Assembly: GCA_050260355.1 (NCBI GenBank)
Contig: JBLNBZ010000068.1
Coordinates: forward strand, 1-60,575
Length of the DNA stretch: 60,575 nucleotides
Direction of reading: 5' to 3'
From: CADEFX01 sp050260355
Lineage (GTDB): Bacteria > Pseudomonadota > Alphaproteobacteria > Rhizobiales > Hyphomicrobiaceae
Shown: positions 16,936 through 24,495 of the stretch, piece after piece
Position numbering within the stretch: the first letter of the stretch is position 1
How the letters are laid out: each line of letters opens with the position of its first letter
Translations under genes and position numbers: made by a program
The notes under the pieces: generated by a model
The model's database searches: none
What the model saw: the letters and a program-made list of their open reading frames with translations, nothing else
Told to the model about the DNA's origin: nothing

Positions 16936-18426
16936 ATGTCCAGTCTGGCCGGGAAGCCGGCAGTGGCCGCCATGCGGTCCGCGCCGAGCCAGTTCCGCAA
17001 GGACGAGGCAGGCACCACGGCGATCCTGTTCGCGCTCACCATGCTGGTCATCTTTTCGCTCGTTGGAGGCGCGATCGACTACGGCCGCGCCGTGCACGCG
17101 CGCTATCAGATCCAGGAGGCTGTCGATTCGGCGGTGCTAGCTGCGGCCAGAGTCTGGCAGACCGAGAACGACATTGATCTGGCGCAGAAGAAGGGCCTCG
17201 AGCACTACAAGAACAACAAGCCCGAGCAGATCGACAGTGAAGTCTCCAAGTTCACGCCCGACTTCACCCACAACACGATCTCGATGGAGGCAACTGGCGA
17301 CGTCAAGACGCCGTTCCTGAGCGTCATTCGCATTCCGAAGTACACGGTCAGCGCATCGTCGCAAGCCATGCTGAAGATCGGCGGCAACGGCGAGCGCAGC
17401 CTCGAGATCGCCATGATGCTCGACGTCACGGGCTCAATGTGTCAGCCGTGCACGAAGATCGATGATCTCAAGGCGGCCGCCAAGGACCTGATCGATATCG
17501 TCGTCTGGGACGACCAGAGCGAGTACAAGTCGCGCGTTGCCTTGGTTCCGTTCTCGAACGTCGTCAACGTAGGCACCGCCCTCATCGATTCCGTCCGCGG
17601 CCCGACGCGGAGCGGGAGCTGCCTCTCCAAGACCAGTCCGTGCACGAACCTGATTACAGGCTTGCTCGAGACGCTGCTTGGCTGGGTATGGGGCAAACCG
17701 CCTGTCTGGTACAAGTTCAACAAGCCGGGCGGCGGGACGAACACCTATAAGGTTGCTGACCGCTGCGTGACAGAGCGCATCGGCAACGAGGCCTTCAGCG
17801 ATGCTGCACCCAACACGCAGTCCAACAAGGTCGGCCCCGGATACCTCGAGAGCGGCAATGGCGCGGGCAACTGTGGCTCCATGGTCGTAAGCACCACTGA
17901 CCCCGAGGTAAATTCCGTTCAGCCGCTGTCGGACGACAAGCTCATGCTCAAGCGTCGTATCGACAAGCTCCAGACCGGCGGCGGAACGGCTGGGCATCTG
18001 GGCACGGCCTGGGCCTGGTACATGCTGTCGCCCAACTGGGCGAGCCTGTGGCCCAGCGCCAACCGCCCCGAGGCCTACGGCGCGGAGAAGCTCGACAAGA
18101 TTGCCATCCTGATGACTGACGGTGAGTACAACACCATGTACTGCAACGGCGCGCCGTCGAAGGACTCGCAGGGCGCGGCAATCAACTGCAACGCCAACAA
18201 CGGATCCTCCACCAATCAAGCGCGGACGCTGTGCGAGAATATGAAGGCCAAGGGCATCACGATCTACACGGTCGGGTTCCAGCTCGACACGCCGACTGCG
18301 GAGGACACCCTGAAGGAGTGCGCATCGGGGCCCGACAAGTTCTACAAGGCCGAGGACGGTGAGCAGCTGAGGCTCGCGTTCAGGGACATCGCGCTTCGCC
18401 TGGCCTCGCTGCGGCTCTCGCAGTAG
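16936..18426 (+). CDS. TadE/TadG-like protein with von Willebrand A domain
   Basis: This is a predicted membrane-anchored extracytoplasmic protein of 496 residues. Residues 22-70 are the TadE/G N-terminus (FRKDEAGTTAILFALTMLV, then GAIDYGRAVHARYQ and DSAVLAAA), with one transmembrane helix at about 27-47. A von Willebrand A domain follows, with the MIDAS motif DVTGSM (Asp163, Thr165, Ser167) and KIAILMTDGEYNT further on. More than ten cysteines outside the anchor (CQPC, CLSKTSPC, GNCGS and others) suggest disulfides. TadG-like proteins belong to Flp-pilus systems, but no tad genes lie nearby, so this is an orphan copy. ATG 16936 has AGGAGG seven bases upstream. A terminator follows at 18458. 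Confidence 0.85.
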   Translation: MSSLAGKPAVAAMRSAPSQFRKDEAGTTAILFALTMLVIFSLVGGAIDYGRAVHARYQIQEAVDSAVLAAARVWQTENDIDLAQKKGLEHYKNNKPEQIDSEVSKFTPDFTHNTISMEATGDVKTPFLSVIRIPKYTVSASSQAMLKIGGNGERSLEIAMMLDVTGSMCQPCTKIDDLKAAAKDLIDIVVWDDQSEYKSRVALVPFSNVVNVGTALIDSVRGPTRSGSCLSKTSPCTNLITGLLETLLGWVWGKPPVWYKFNKPGGGTNTYKVADRCVTERIGNEAFSDAAPNTQSNKVGPGYLESGNGAGNCGSMVVSTTDPEVNSVQPLSDDKLMLKRRIDKLQTGGGTAGHLGTAWAWYMLSPNWASLWPSANRPEAYGAEKLDKIAILMTDGEYNTMYCNGAPSKDSQGAAINCNANNGSSTNQARTLCENMKAKGITIYTVGFQLDTPTAEDTLKECASGPDKFYKAEDGEQLRLAFRDIALRLASLRLSQ

Positions 18427-18457
18427 CGCAGGGCACGGAACAACGGGAGAGAAGGAT

Positions 18458-18488
18458 CGGGAGCCCTCAGCGGCTCCCGGTCTTTTTT
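18458..18488 (+). terminator. Rho-independent terminator after the vWA gene
   Basis: CGGGAGCC (18458-18465) pairs perfectly with GGCTCCCG (18472-18479) over a six-base loop, followed by GTC and a run of six T ending at 18488. It lies 32 bases after the stop of the TadG-like gene and in front of the end of the convergent thiolase gene. Confidence 0.85.
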
Positions 18489-18505
18489 GAGAGAGGCCGC
18501 GCGAG

Positions 18506-19678
18506 TCAAGTACGCTCGAACAACGCGGCGAGACCGAGACCGCCGATGGCGCCGAGCACTGCCGCTCCATACTGTGCGCCATCGCGACCGTTGTCCCGCA
18601 CCATGCGCGAGAACAGGCGCACGGCCAGAACGGCGCCGGCTGCCCCCAGCGGATGCCCGCGAGCGATGGCCCCACCGTCGGGGCTGATGTGGCTTTCCGT
18701 GACCCCGATGGCGTCAGCAACGGCGATGGCCTGGGCCGCGGACGTCTCGCTCAGCTCGACGACGCGGATGGCGCCACGGTCGATGCCGTTGAGGCGCGTG
18801 TAGACCTTCTGCATGGCGGCGGCCGGGGCCAGCGCTTCCTCGTCGGAAACCACACCCTGCGCTGCGCTGGCAACAAGCCGCAACGCAGGCGGCTTGCCGA
18901 GCTCGTTCCAGACTGCCTCCGAAACCACGACCACCATGGCGGCGCCGTCGTGCAGTGCGCTCGTGTTGCCCCGGGTGAGCGTGCCCTCCGACGACAGGAA
19001 CGGCAGCATCTGCTCGAGCTCAGCAAGCTCCGGCTCCACCGCGCTTTGGTCGCGCGCCTCCTCCGGCTCGCTGCGCAGCGGCACGATCTCACCGACGAAC
19101 CGGCGCGCCTCGCGTGCCGCGGCGGCCTTCAGATGCGACTTCAGCGCAAAGGCGTCCTGCTGCGGGCGCGTGATGTTGAGCTTGCGTGCCAGCCGCTCGG
19201 AGGCCTCGAAGGGACGCTGCTCGTAGCCATCACTGCCCGCCAGCGGCTCGATGCCAATGAAATGCGGGGTCTGATACAGACTTTTCGGCTTGGCGATGCG
19301 CCACGGCGCAGTCGAAAGCGATTCGGCGCCGCCCGCCACGATGACATCGGCCTCGGCCGTGCCAATGCGCCGGATGGCCGTCAGGATGGCCTCCAATCCC
19401 GAGCCGCACTGCTGATCGACGGTGGTTGCCGGTACCGTCTCAGGCAAACCGGCTGTCAGGGCGATGAGGCGGGCCGGGTTGGACCCGGCCGAGCAGTTCC
19501 CGACGATGATCTGGTCGACGCGGTCAGCCGGCACGCCAGCGTCCTTCAACGCAGTCGCGATCACCGGCGCCGCCAGCTCCTCGACGCGGCGGCTCCTGTG
19601 GAGGCCGCCGATGCGGCCCAGGGCGGTCCTCCGCGCGGCGATGATATAGGCAGTTCGCACGACCATCGGGTCATTCAT
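18506..19678 (-). CDS. Divergent thiolase-family protein
   Basis: This is a 390-residue protein with the fold and length of acetyl-CoA acetyltransferases. The nucleophile loop QQCGSGLEAI is intact (Cys91), and GGAIARGHPLGAAGA holds the catalytic His342. The two other active-site elements are altered. The NEAFA motif reads SETSA (310-314), and the C-terminal CxG motif reads LGAIGG, with Gly376 where the second catalytic Cys belongs. Condensing or degrading thiolase activity is therefore uncertain, and an acyltransferase-like or SCP2-thiolase-like role is possible. It is divergent from zur and convergent with the vWA gene. The start is uncertain: ATG 19678, ATG 19666 and TTG 19687 are all in frame and none has a strong ribosome-binding site. 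Confidence 0.8.
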   Translation of the reverse strand: MNDPMVVRTAYIIAARRTALGRIGGLHRSRRVEELAAPVIATALKDAGVPADRVDQIIVGNCSAGSNPARLIALTAGLPETVPATTVDQQCGSGLEAILTAIRRIGTAEADVIVAGGAESLSTAPWRIAKPKSLYQTPHFIGIEPLAGSDGYEQRPFEASERLARKLNITRPQQDAFALKSHLKAAAAREARRFVGEIVPLRSEPEEARDQSAVEPELAELEQMLPFLSSEGTLTRGNTSALHDGAAMVVVVSEAVWNELGKPPALRLVASAAQGVVSDEEALAPAAAMQKVYTRLNGIDRGAIRVVELSETSAAQAIAVADAIGVTESHISPDGGAIARGHPLGAAGAVLAVRLFSRMVRDNGRDGAQYGAAVLGAIGGLGLAALFERT

Positions 19679-19945
19679 TCGGGACAATGGACGGGTGCGC
19701 AGTGGGGAGGAGAAGGATCACAGTCGGCCAAAGTTCCTTCCATCACAGGAAATTGGCAGAATCTGGCACCGCCAATTTCCCCGCCGCCGGCCTGGAGCGG
19801 TTTTGTGCGACCGCGAAGAGATCCGGCCATATCCGCCATTGATCTTGGCGAAAGGTCCGCCCATACAGTAAGCATAAATGTAATGATGTAACCTGTCTCA
19901 GGCCGTTTGACGCGAGCGGCGCAAAGGATCGCGTTGGGGACCTGA
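19679..19945. promoter_or_regulatory. Divergent promoter region of the thiolase and zur genes, with AT-rich candidate operator
   Basis: This 267-base gap separates two divergent genes. At about 19868-19893 there is a short AT-rich patch containing TGTAAT and TGTAAC eight bases apart. The position, about 55-75 bases before zur, suits an autoregulatory Zur site, but the symmetry is poor. I see no other gene or repeat in the gap. Confidence 0.3.
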
Positions 19946-20452
19946 ATGACCGACGCGCGATCTTCGAAAGCCTTCCCGAGCCCCGAGCACGATCACGGTC
20001 GTTGCCTCCAGCAGACGCTTGCGCGAGCGGTGTCGAGCTTCGAGGCCCTGGGCCTGCGGCTCACGCCGCTGCGCCGGCGTGTGCTCGAGGAGATTGCCGG
20101 GTCGCACCATGCCATCGGTGCATATGAGATCCTGGAGCGGCTCGCGCGTAAAGGCGGCGCGCGGCTGGCGCCGATTTCGGTCTACCGGACGCTCGACGTC
20201 CTGCTCGAGGCGGGGATCGTTCACCGCCTCGAGAGCCGCAACGCGTTCTTTGCCTGCCACGCACCCCATTCCGGCGACCGCCGGCAGATCGTGCTTGCCT
20301 GCGAGCGCTGCGGAGAGGTTGCCGAGGTCCCGGGCGAGCCGGTGTTCGATGGCATCGCGGGCGCCGCACGCAAGGTCGGGTTCGTACCCTCGCGCTCGGT
20401 CGTGGAGGTTGCAGGCGCATGCGGACGCTGCTCGGTCGGTGCTGGCTCCTAG
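19946..20452 (+). CDS. zur: Zinc uptake regulator, Fur family
   Basis: This is a 168-residue transcription factor of the Fur family. The winged helix spans about 35-95 (LTPLRRRVLEEI, then ISVYRTLDVLLEAGIV). The dimerisation part carries FFACHAPHSG, CERCGE (Cys119, Cys122) and CGRC (Cys159, Cys162), a structural zinc site typical of Zur rather than of the cysteine-poor Fur/Mur of this order (compare the gene at 57345). Immediate linkage to znuC and znuB makes zinc the likely co-repressor. The gene starts the zur-znuC-znuB-ispG run. Loss of repression under zinc starvation would raise the ABC transporter genes; this is family knowledge. Confidence 0.92.
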   Translation: MTDARSSKAFPSPEHDHGRCLQQTLARAVSSFEALGLRLTPLRRRVLEEIAGSHHAIGAYEILERLARKGGARLAPISVYRTLDVLLEAGIVHRLESRNAFFACHAPHSGDRRQIVLACERCGEVAEVPGEPVFDGIAGAARKVGFVPSRSVVEVAGACGRCSVGAGS

Positions 20453-20465
20453 CGGCACATTGTCG

Positions 20466-21344
20466 ATGACGAACGAGGCCCCACTCGTTTCCACCCAACC
20501 CGCAAGCTCCTCGCCGGCGCCGGACGCGCATCGGCCGCGCGACGGGCATGACCACCACCATCATGCGCATGCTCCTCGCGAGCGGACGCCCCACGATCCC
20601 GACGCGTTGCTGTCTGCGCGCGGCGTCGCGCTCGCCCGCGGCGGCCGGCCGATCCTGGAGGATGTCGATATCGACATCGCGGCCGGCGAAATCGTTACGC
20701 TGATCGGGCCCAATGGCGCGGGAAAGACGACGCTGGTTCGCGTGCTGCTCGGCCTCGAAAGGGCGGATAGCGGCACGATCCGGCGTCGGCCTGACGCCAC
20801 CGCGGGCTATGCACCACAGCGCTTCGATCGCGATCACGCTCTGCCGTTGACGGTGAGGCGCTTCCTGCAGCTCGGAGCGCCCGGCCCAGACGCGAGCCTC
20901 TACGGCGCGCTCGAGGAGGTCGGCGCCGGTTCCCTGGCCGATCAACAGCTCTATGCGCTCTCAGGCGGCGAGCTGCAGCGCGTCATCCTCGCTCGAGCGC
21001 TGCTGCGCAATCCGAAGCTGCTGGTGCTCGACGAGCCGGTACGTGGCGTCGACTATGTCGGCGAGGCAGAGCTCTATGGCCTCATCGGCCGGCTGCGCAT
21101 GGCGCGAGGGCTCGGCGTGTTGCTGGTCAGCCATGACTTGCATGTCGTCATGGCTCAGAGCGACCGCGTCATCTGCCTCAACCGGCATGTCTGCTGCTCC
21201 GGCGTGCCGGAGACGGTGGCGCAGCATCCCGAATACGTGCGTCTGTTCGGCGCCCAGACCGCCCGCGCCTTCGCGCTGTATCACCATGCGCACGATCACA
21301 GCCACGACTTGGGCGGCGAAGCCAGACCCAAGAGCATCGACTAG
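20466..21344 (+). CDS. znuC: Zinc ABC transporter ATP-binding protein
   Basis: ZnuC powers high-affinity zinc import at the inner membrane. The 292-residue protein has Walker A GPNGAGKTTL at 81-90, signature YALSGGELQRVILARALL, Walker B LLVLDEPVRG and the switch VSHDLHVVM. Two histidine-rich stretches frame the domain: HRPRDGHDHHHHAHAPRER at about 22-40 and HHAHDHSHD near 273-281. These are common in zinc transporters and may bind the metal. ATG 20466 lies 13 bases after zur. The same frame remains open leftwards through zur, but that part is only a shadow of zur. znuB follows after 17 bases. No periplasmic ZnuA gene is in the window. Confidence 0.93.
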   Translation: MTNEAPLVSTQPASSSPAPDAHRPRDGHDHHHHAHAPRERTPHDPDALLSARGVALARGGRPILEDVDIDIAAGEIVTLIGPNGAGKTTLVRVLLGLERADSGTIRRRPDATAGYAPQRFDRDHALPLTVRRFLQLGAPGPDASLYGALEEVGAGSLADQQLYALSGGELQRVILARALLRNPKLLVLDEPVRGVDYVGEAELYGLIGRLRMARGLGVLLVSHDLHVVMAQSDRVICLNRHVCCSGVPETVAQHPEYVRLFGAQTARAFALYHHAHDHSHDLGGEARPKSID

Positions 21345-21361
21345 ATCAGAGCAGACAACGC

Positions 21362-22159
21362 ATGCTGGAGCCGTTCTTTCTGCGTGCCCTTTTGGCCGGC
21401 ATCGGCCTCGGTATCATTGCTGCGCCGCTCGGCTGCCTGGTCGTGTGGCGCCGTATGTCCTATTTCGGATCGACGGTGGCTCACGGCGCCTTGCTCGGTG
21501 TCGCCCTGGGCCTCCTTCTCGAGATCGACCTGACCCTGGGCGTCATCGTCGTGTCGCTCGCCATCGGCGCCCTGCTGGTAGTGCTGCAGCGCCAGAGCAT
21601 GCTGCCGGTCGACAGCCTTCTCGGTATCCTTTCGCATGCCGCGCTCGCCGCAGGGCTGGTTGCGGCCGCCAAGCTGTCGGGTCAGCGGCTCGACCTGATG
21701 GGCTACCTGTTCGGCGACATCTTCGCCGTGACAAATACCGACCTGCTGTGGATGCTGATCGGCGGCGCCGGCGTGCTCATCCTGGTGGCGAGCCTCTGGC
21801 GGACACTCGTGTCCATCGCGGTGCACGAGGAGCTGGCGGCGGCCGAAGGGCTCAACACCCGGCGCGCGGAGGCCGCGCTGATCATCATGCTGGCCTTCAC
21901 GATTGCGGTTGCCATGAAGATCGTTGGCGTGCTGCTCATCATCGCCTTTCTGCTCATGCCGGCGGCCGCTGCCCGGCCGTTCGCACAAACACCGGAGGCC
22001 ATGGTGGGCCTGGCGGCGCTGATCGGTGTCGCAGGCGCCGCAGGTGGCATGTTCCTGTCAAGCACCTATGATATTGCTGGCGGCCCAAGCATTGTCCTCG
22101 TGCTGTCGGCCATTGCCACCTTCTCGCTGGGACGAGCCGTTTTTGCGGGCAGCCGCTGA
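21362..22159 (+). CDS. znuB: Zinc ABC transporter permease
   Basis: This is the ABC-3 family membrane component of the zinc importer, with 265 residues and about eight hydrophobic segments. The family signatures are FGSTVAHGALLGVALG near residue 35, LLGILSHAALAAGLV near 88, and LVSIAVHEELAAAEGLNT near 150. It is co-directional with znuC (17 bases apart) and most likely co-transcribed under Zur control. ispG begins 24 bases downstream. Manganese- or iron-type ABC-3 permeases look similar; zinc is chosen from the zur neighbour. Confidence 0.92.
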   Translation: MLEPFFLRALLAGIGLGIIAAPLGCLVVWRRMSYFGSTVAHGALLGVALGLLLEIDLTLGVIVVSLAIGALLVVLQRQSMLPVDSLLGILSHAALAAGLVAAAKLSGQRLDLMGYLFGDIFAVTNTDLLWMLIGGAGVLILVASLWRTLVSIAVHEELAAAEGLNTRRAEAALIIMLAFTIAVAMKIVGVLLIIAFLLMPAAAARPFAQTPEAMVGLAALIGVAGAAGGMFLSSTYDIAGGPSIVLVLSAIATFSLGRAVFAGSR

Positions 22160-22183
22160 GCACGGGACGGCAGGAGATCGCAG

Positions 22184-23440
22184 ATGATGAACGCCACGGT
22201 ACCGCGCAGAGCATCGATCCCTGTCGACGTCGGCGGGGTTGTGGTCGGGGGAACGGCCCCCATCGTCGTACAGTCGATGACCAATACGGATACCGCGGAC
22301 GTGCGCGGCACCATCGCCCAGGTTGCGGCGCTGGCTCGCGCCGGCTCGGAGCTCGTGCGCATTACCGTCGATCGTGACGAGGCGGCCAAGGCCGTCCCGC
22401 ACATCAGGGACGGGCTGGCGCGGATGGGCGTGCACGTGCCGATCGTCGGCGACTTCCACTACATCGGCCACAAGCTGCTGGCCGAGAACCCCGCGTGCGC
22501 CGAAGCGCTCGACAAATACCGCATCAATCCGGGCAACGTCGGCTTCAAGGACAAGAAGGACCGCCAGTTCTCGGCCATCATCGAGATGGCGTTGAAGCAC
22601 GGCAAACCGGTGCGCATCGGAGTCAACTGGGGCTCGCTCGACCAGGAGCTGCTGACGCACCTGATGGACGAGAACGCAAAGTCCCCCGCGCCCAAGGATG
22701 CGCGGGCGGTGATGCACGAGGCCATCGTGCAGTCCGGCCTGCTGTCGGCGGCGCGCGCCGAGGAGCTGGGGCTTGGCGCCGACCGCATCATCATCTCGGC
22801 CAAGGTGTCGGCGGTGCAGGACTTGATTGCCGTCTACAGCATGCTGGCGGAGCGCTGCCGGTATGCGCTGCACTTGGGCCTGACCGAGGCCGGCATGGGC
22901 TCGAAGGGGATCGTTGCGTCATCGGCAGCCATGGGCGTGCTCTTGCAGATGGGCATCGGCGATACCATCCGCTACTCGCTCACACCGGAGCCCGGGGGCG
23001 ACCGCACGCTCGAGGTCCGCGCTGCCCAAGAGCTGTTGCAGACCATGGGCCTGCGCGCGTTCCTGCCGACGGTGGCCGCCTGTCCCGGTTGCGGCCGCAC
23101 GACGTCGACAGTGTTTCAGGAGCTCGCCCGCGACGTGCAGGACATGATCAGCGAGCGCATGCCGGACTGGCGGAGCAAGTATCCGGGCGTCGAAACGCTG
23201 AACCTTGCGGTGATGGGCTGCATCGTCAACGGCCCGGGCGAGAGCAAGCACGCCGACATCGGCATATCGCTGCCGGGCACCGGCGAGCAACCGGCCGCCC
23301 CCGTCTTCATCGATGGCAAGAAGGCTATGACGCTGCGCGGCGCCAACATCGCGGCTGAGTTTCGCCAGATCGTCGAGGACTACATCGACCGGCGCTTCGG
23401 AGTAGGCCGGCGCAAGGACGAGCTCGCCCCTACTCCATGA
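22184..23440 (+). CDS. ispG: 4-hydroxy-3-methylbut-2-en-1-yl diphosphate synthase (flavodoxin)
   Basis: IspG (GcpE) catalyses the penultimate step of the methylerythritol phosphate route to isoprenoid precursors, using a [4Fe-4S] cluster. The protein has 418 residues. The N-terminal TIM barrel starts with VQSMTNTDTADV and has LVRITVDRDEAA and DRQFSAIIEMALKHGKPVRIG. The cluster-binding part contains ACPGCGRTTSTVFQ (Cys300, Cys303) and VMGCIVNGPGES (Cys346 and the catalytic Glu). GGAG lies nine to twelve bases before the tandem ATG at 22184. It follows znuB by 24 bases, so it may be transcribed from the zinc operon. Its end overlaps the convergent FkbM gene by 11 bases. Confidence 0.96.
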   Translation: MMNATVPRRASIPVDVGGVVVGGTAPIVVQSMTNTDTADVRGTIAQVAALARAGSELVRITVDRDEAAKAVPHIRDGLARMGVHVPIVGDFHYIGHKLLAENPACAEALDKYRINPGNVGFKDKKDRQFSAIIEMALKHGKPVRIGVNWGSLDQELLTHLMDENAKSPAPKDARAVMHEAIVQSGLLSAARAEELGLGADRIIISAKVSAVQDLIAVYSMLAERCRYALHLGLTEAGMGSKGIVASSAAMGVLLQMGIGDTIRYSLTPEPGGDRTLEVRAAQELLQTMGLRAFLPTVAACPGCGRTTSTVFQELARDVQDMISERMPDWRSKYPGVETLNLAVMGCIVNGPGESKHADIGISLPGTGEQPAAPVFIDGKKAMTLRGANIAAEFRQIVEDYIDRRFGVGRRKDELAPTP

Positions 23441-24437
23441 GGTGGCCGCCGTCGTAAGCGCTGGCAATGCGTGCCAGCGCTGCACGAAAGCGATCGCTAT
23501 CCATCAGCCGGGTAAAGTCGTCCGCGGCATCCTTGCCCTCGGGACGCGGCGAAGCGCCGGGATATTCGGCCGCGCCGAACAGCAGACGGGCCAACGCATC
23601 AGGCGCTTCGTTGCTGTCCGACGACTTGCCGCGATCGAGCAGCCTGGCAAGGAGAGCGGGATCGAGCGCGGGCAAGCTCGCCAGAAAGCCCGCGACCAGG
23701 CGCCGCGCCAGCGCGTGATCGGGATGGCCCGGTTGATCGAGGGCGCGGCCGAAGTCCCACAAGTGCTGCACGGCATCCCAGGCTGCAGGCTCGGACGGGA
23801 ACCGTGCCAGCAAGTCTGATGCTTCATCGGCGACGTAGAACCTGTTGAGGCTGTCGAAGAAAGCGAAGCGATAGCCGCGCGCCAGCAACGCAGGCTCCCA
23901 CTCGTGCCATGCCTCGGCCATGGAGCCGGGAGCCACGGCTTCGACCACCACGACCCGCGGGCGGCAAAGCTTCCAGTCAGCGCCCGCCAGAACATCCGCC
24001 TCGGCACCTTCCACATCGATCTTGAGGAAATCGACGCTCGCAATGGCGTGCTCACTCGTGAGCGAGGCAAGCGTGCGGACTGGCAGACGCTTTGTCGTGT
24101 AGTGCACGCCGAAGTCCGCGACAGCCCTCGCGTTGCTCTCCACGGCGGTGGATAGTCCATGCAGCCGCTCCACGACGTGGAAGTCCGCCTCTCCCTCGCG
24201 GTTCCCGACCAGCGTGCAGGCGACAATGTCGCGCGGGCGCGCTGTGGCGTACATCTCGGCCAAGGCCTGCTGCGGCTCGACGACGAGCCCGCGCCACCCC
24301 TTCAGGTAGAACCAGAAGCTGACATTATCGGCCACCGGATGGCCGCCGCCGATATCGATGTAAAAGCCGCTCTGCTGGCCGGCGAACACGAGGTCGAGAT
24401 GATAGTCCTCGAGCCGCTGAGCGTAGGAGAGTTGCAT
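23430..24437 (-). CDS. FkbM-family methyltransferase
   Basis: This is a 335-residue SAM-dependent methyltransferase-like protein. GFYIDIGGGHPVADN near residues 24-38 is the SAM-binding motif I, LVVEPQQALAEMY the acidic loop, and SVDFLKIDVEGAEADVL near 133-149 the FkbM signature. The C-terminal 150 residues are helical and less conserved; they could be a substrate or partner domain. FkbM enzymes methylate sugars, glycans or secondary metabolites, and the substrate here is unknown. It stands between ispG (convergent, overlapping by 11 bases) and the L,D-transpeptidase gene upstream on the same strand. A short gap of 58 bases suggests co-transcription with the latter. Confidence 0.85.
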   Translation of the reverse strand: MQLSYAQRLEDYHLDLVFAGQQSGFYIDIGGGHPVADNVSFWFYLKGWRGLVVEPQQALAEMYATARPRDIVACTLVGNREGEADFHVVERLHGLSTAVESNARAVADFGVHYTTKRLPVRTLASLTSEHAIASVDFLKIDVEGAEADVLAGADWKLCRPRVVVVEAVAPGSMAEAWHEWEPALLARGYRFAFFDSLNRFYVADEASDLLARFPSEPAAWDAVQHLWDFGRALDQPGHPDHALARRLVAGFLASLPALDPALLARLLDRGKSSDSNEAPDALARLLFGAAEYPGASPRPEGKDAADDFTRLMDSDRFRAALARIASAYDGGHLME

Positions 24438-24495
24438 AAGGCACCTCCGGGCTTGGCACCGGCAGCACTAGGCTGCCGATGGCCCGGTGGCTAGC

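Noticed and set aside
17434..18720. Open frame of about 428 codons on the minus strand across the vWA gene and the thiolase end
   Set aside because: It crosses a terminator and two real genes and lacks any family motif.
20019..20465. N-terminal extension of znuC reaching into zur
   Set aside because: The frame is open, but the extension is a shadow of zur; the His-rich start at 20466 fits the ABC protein.
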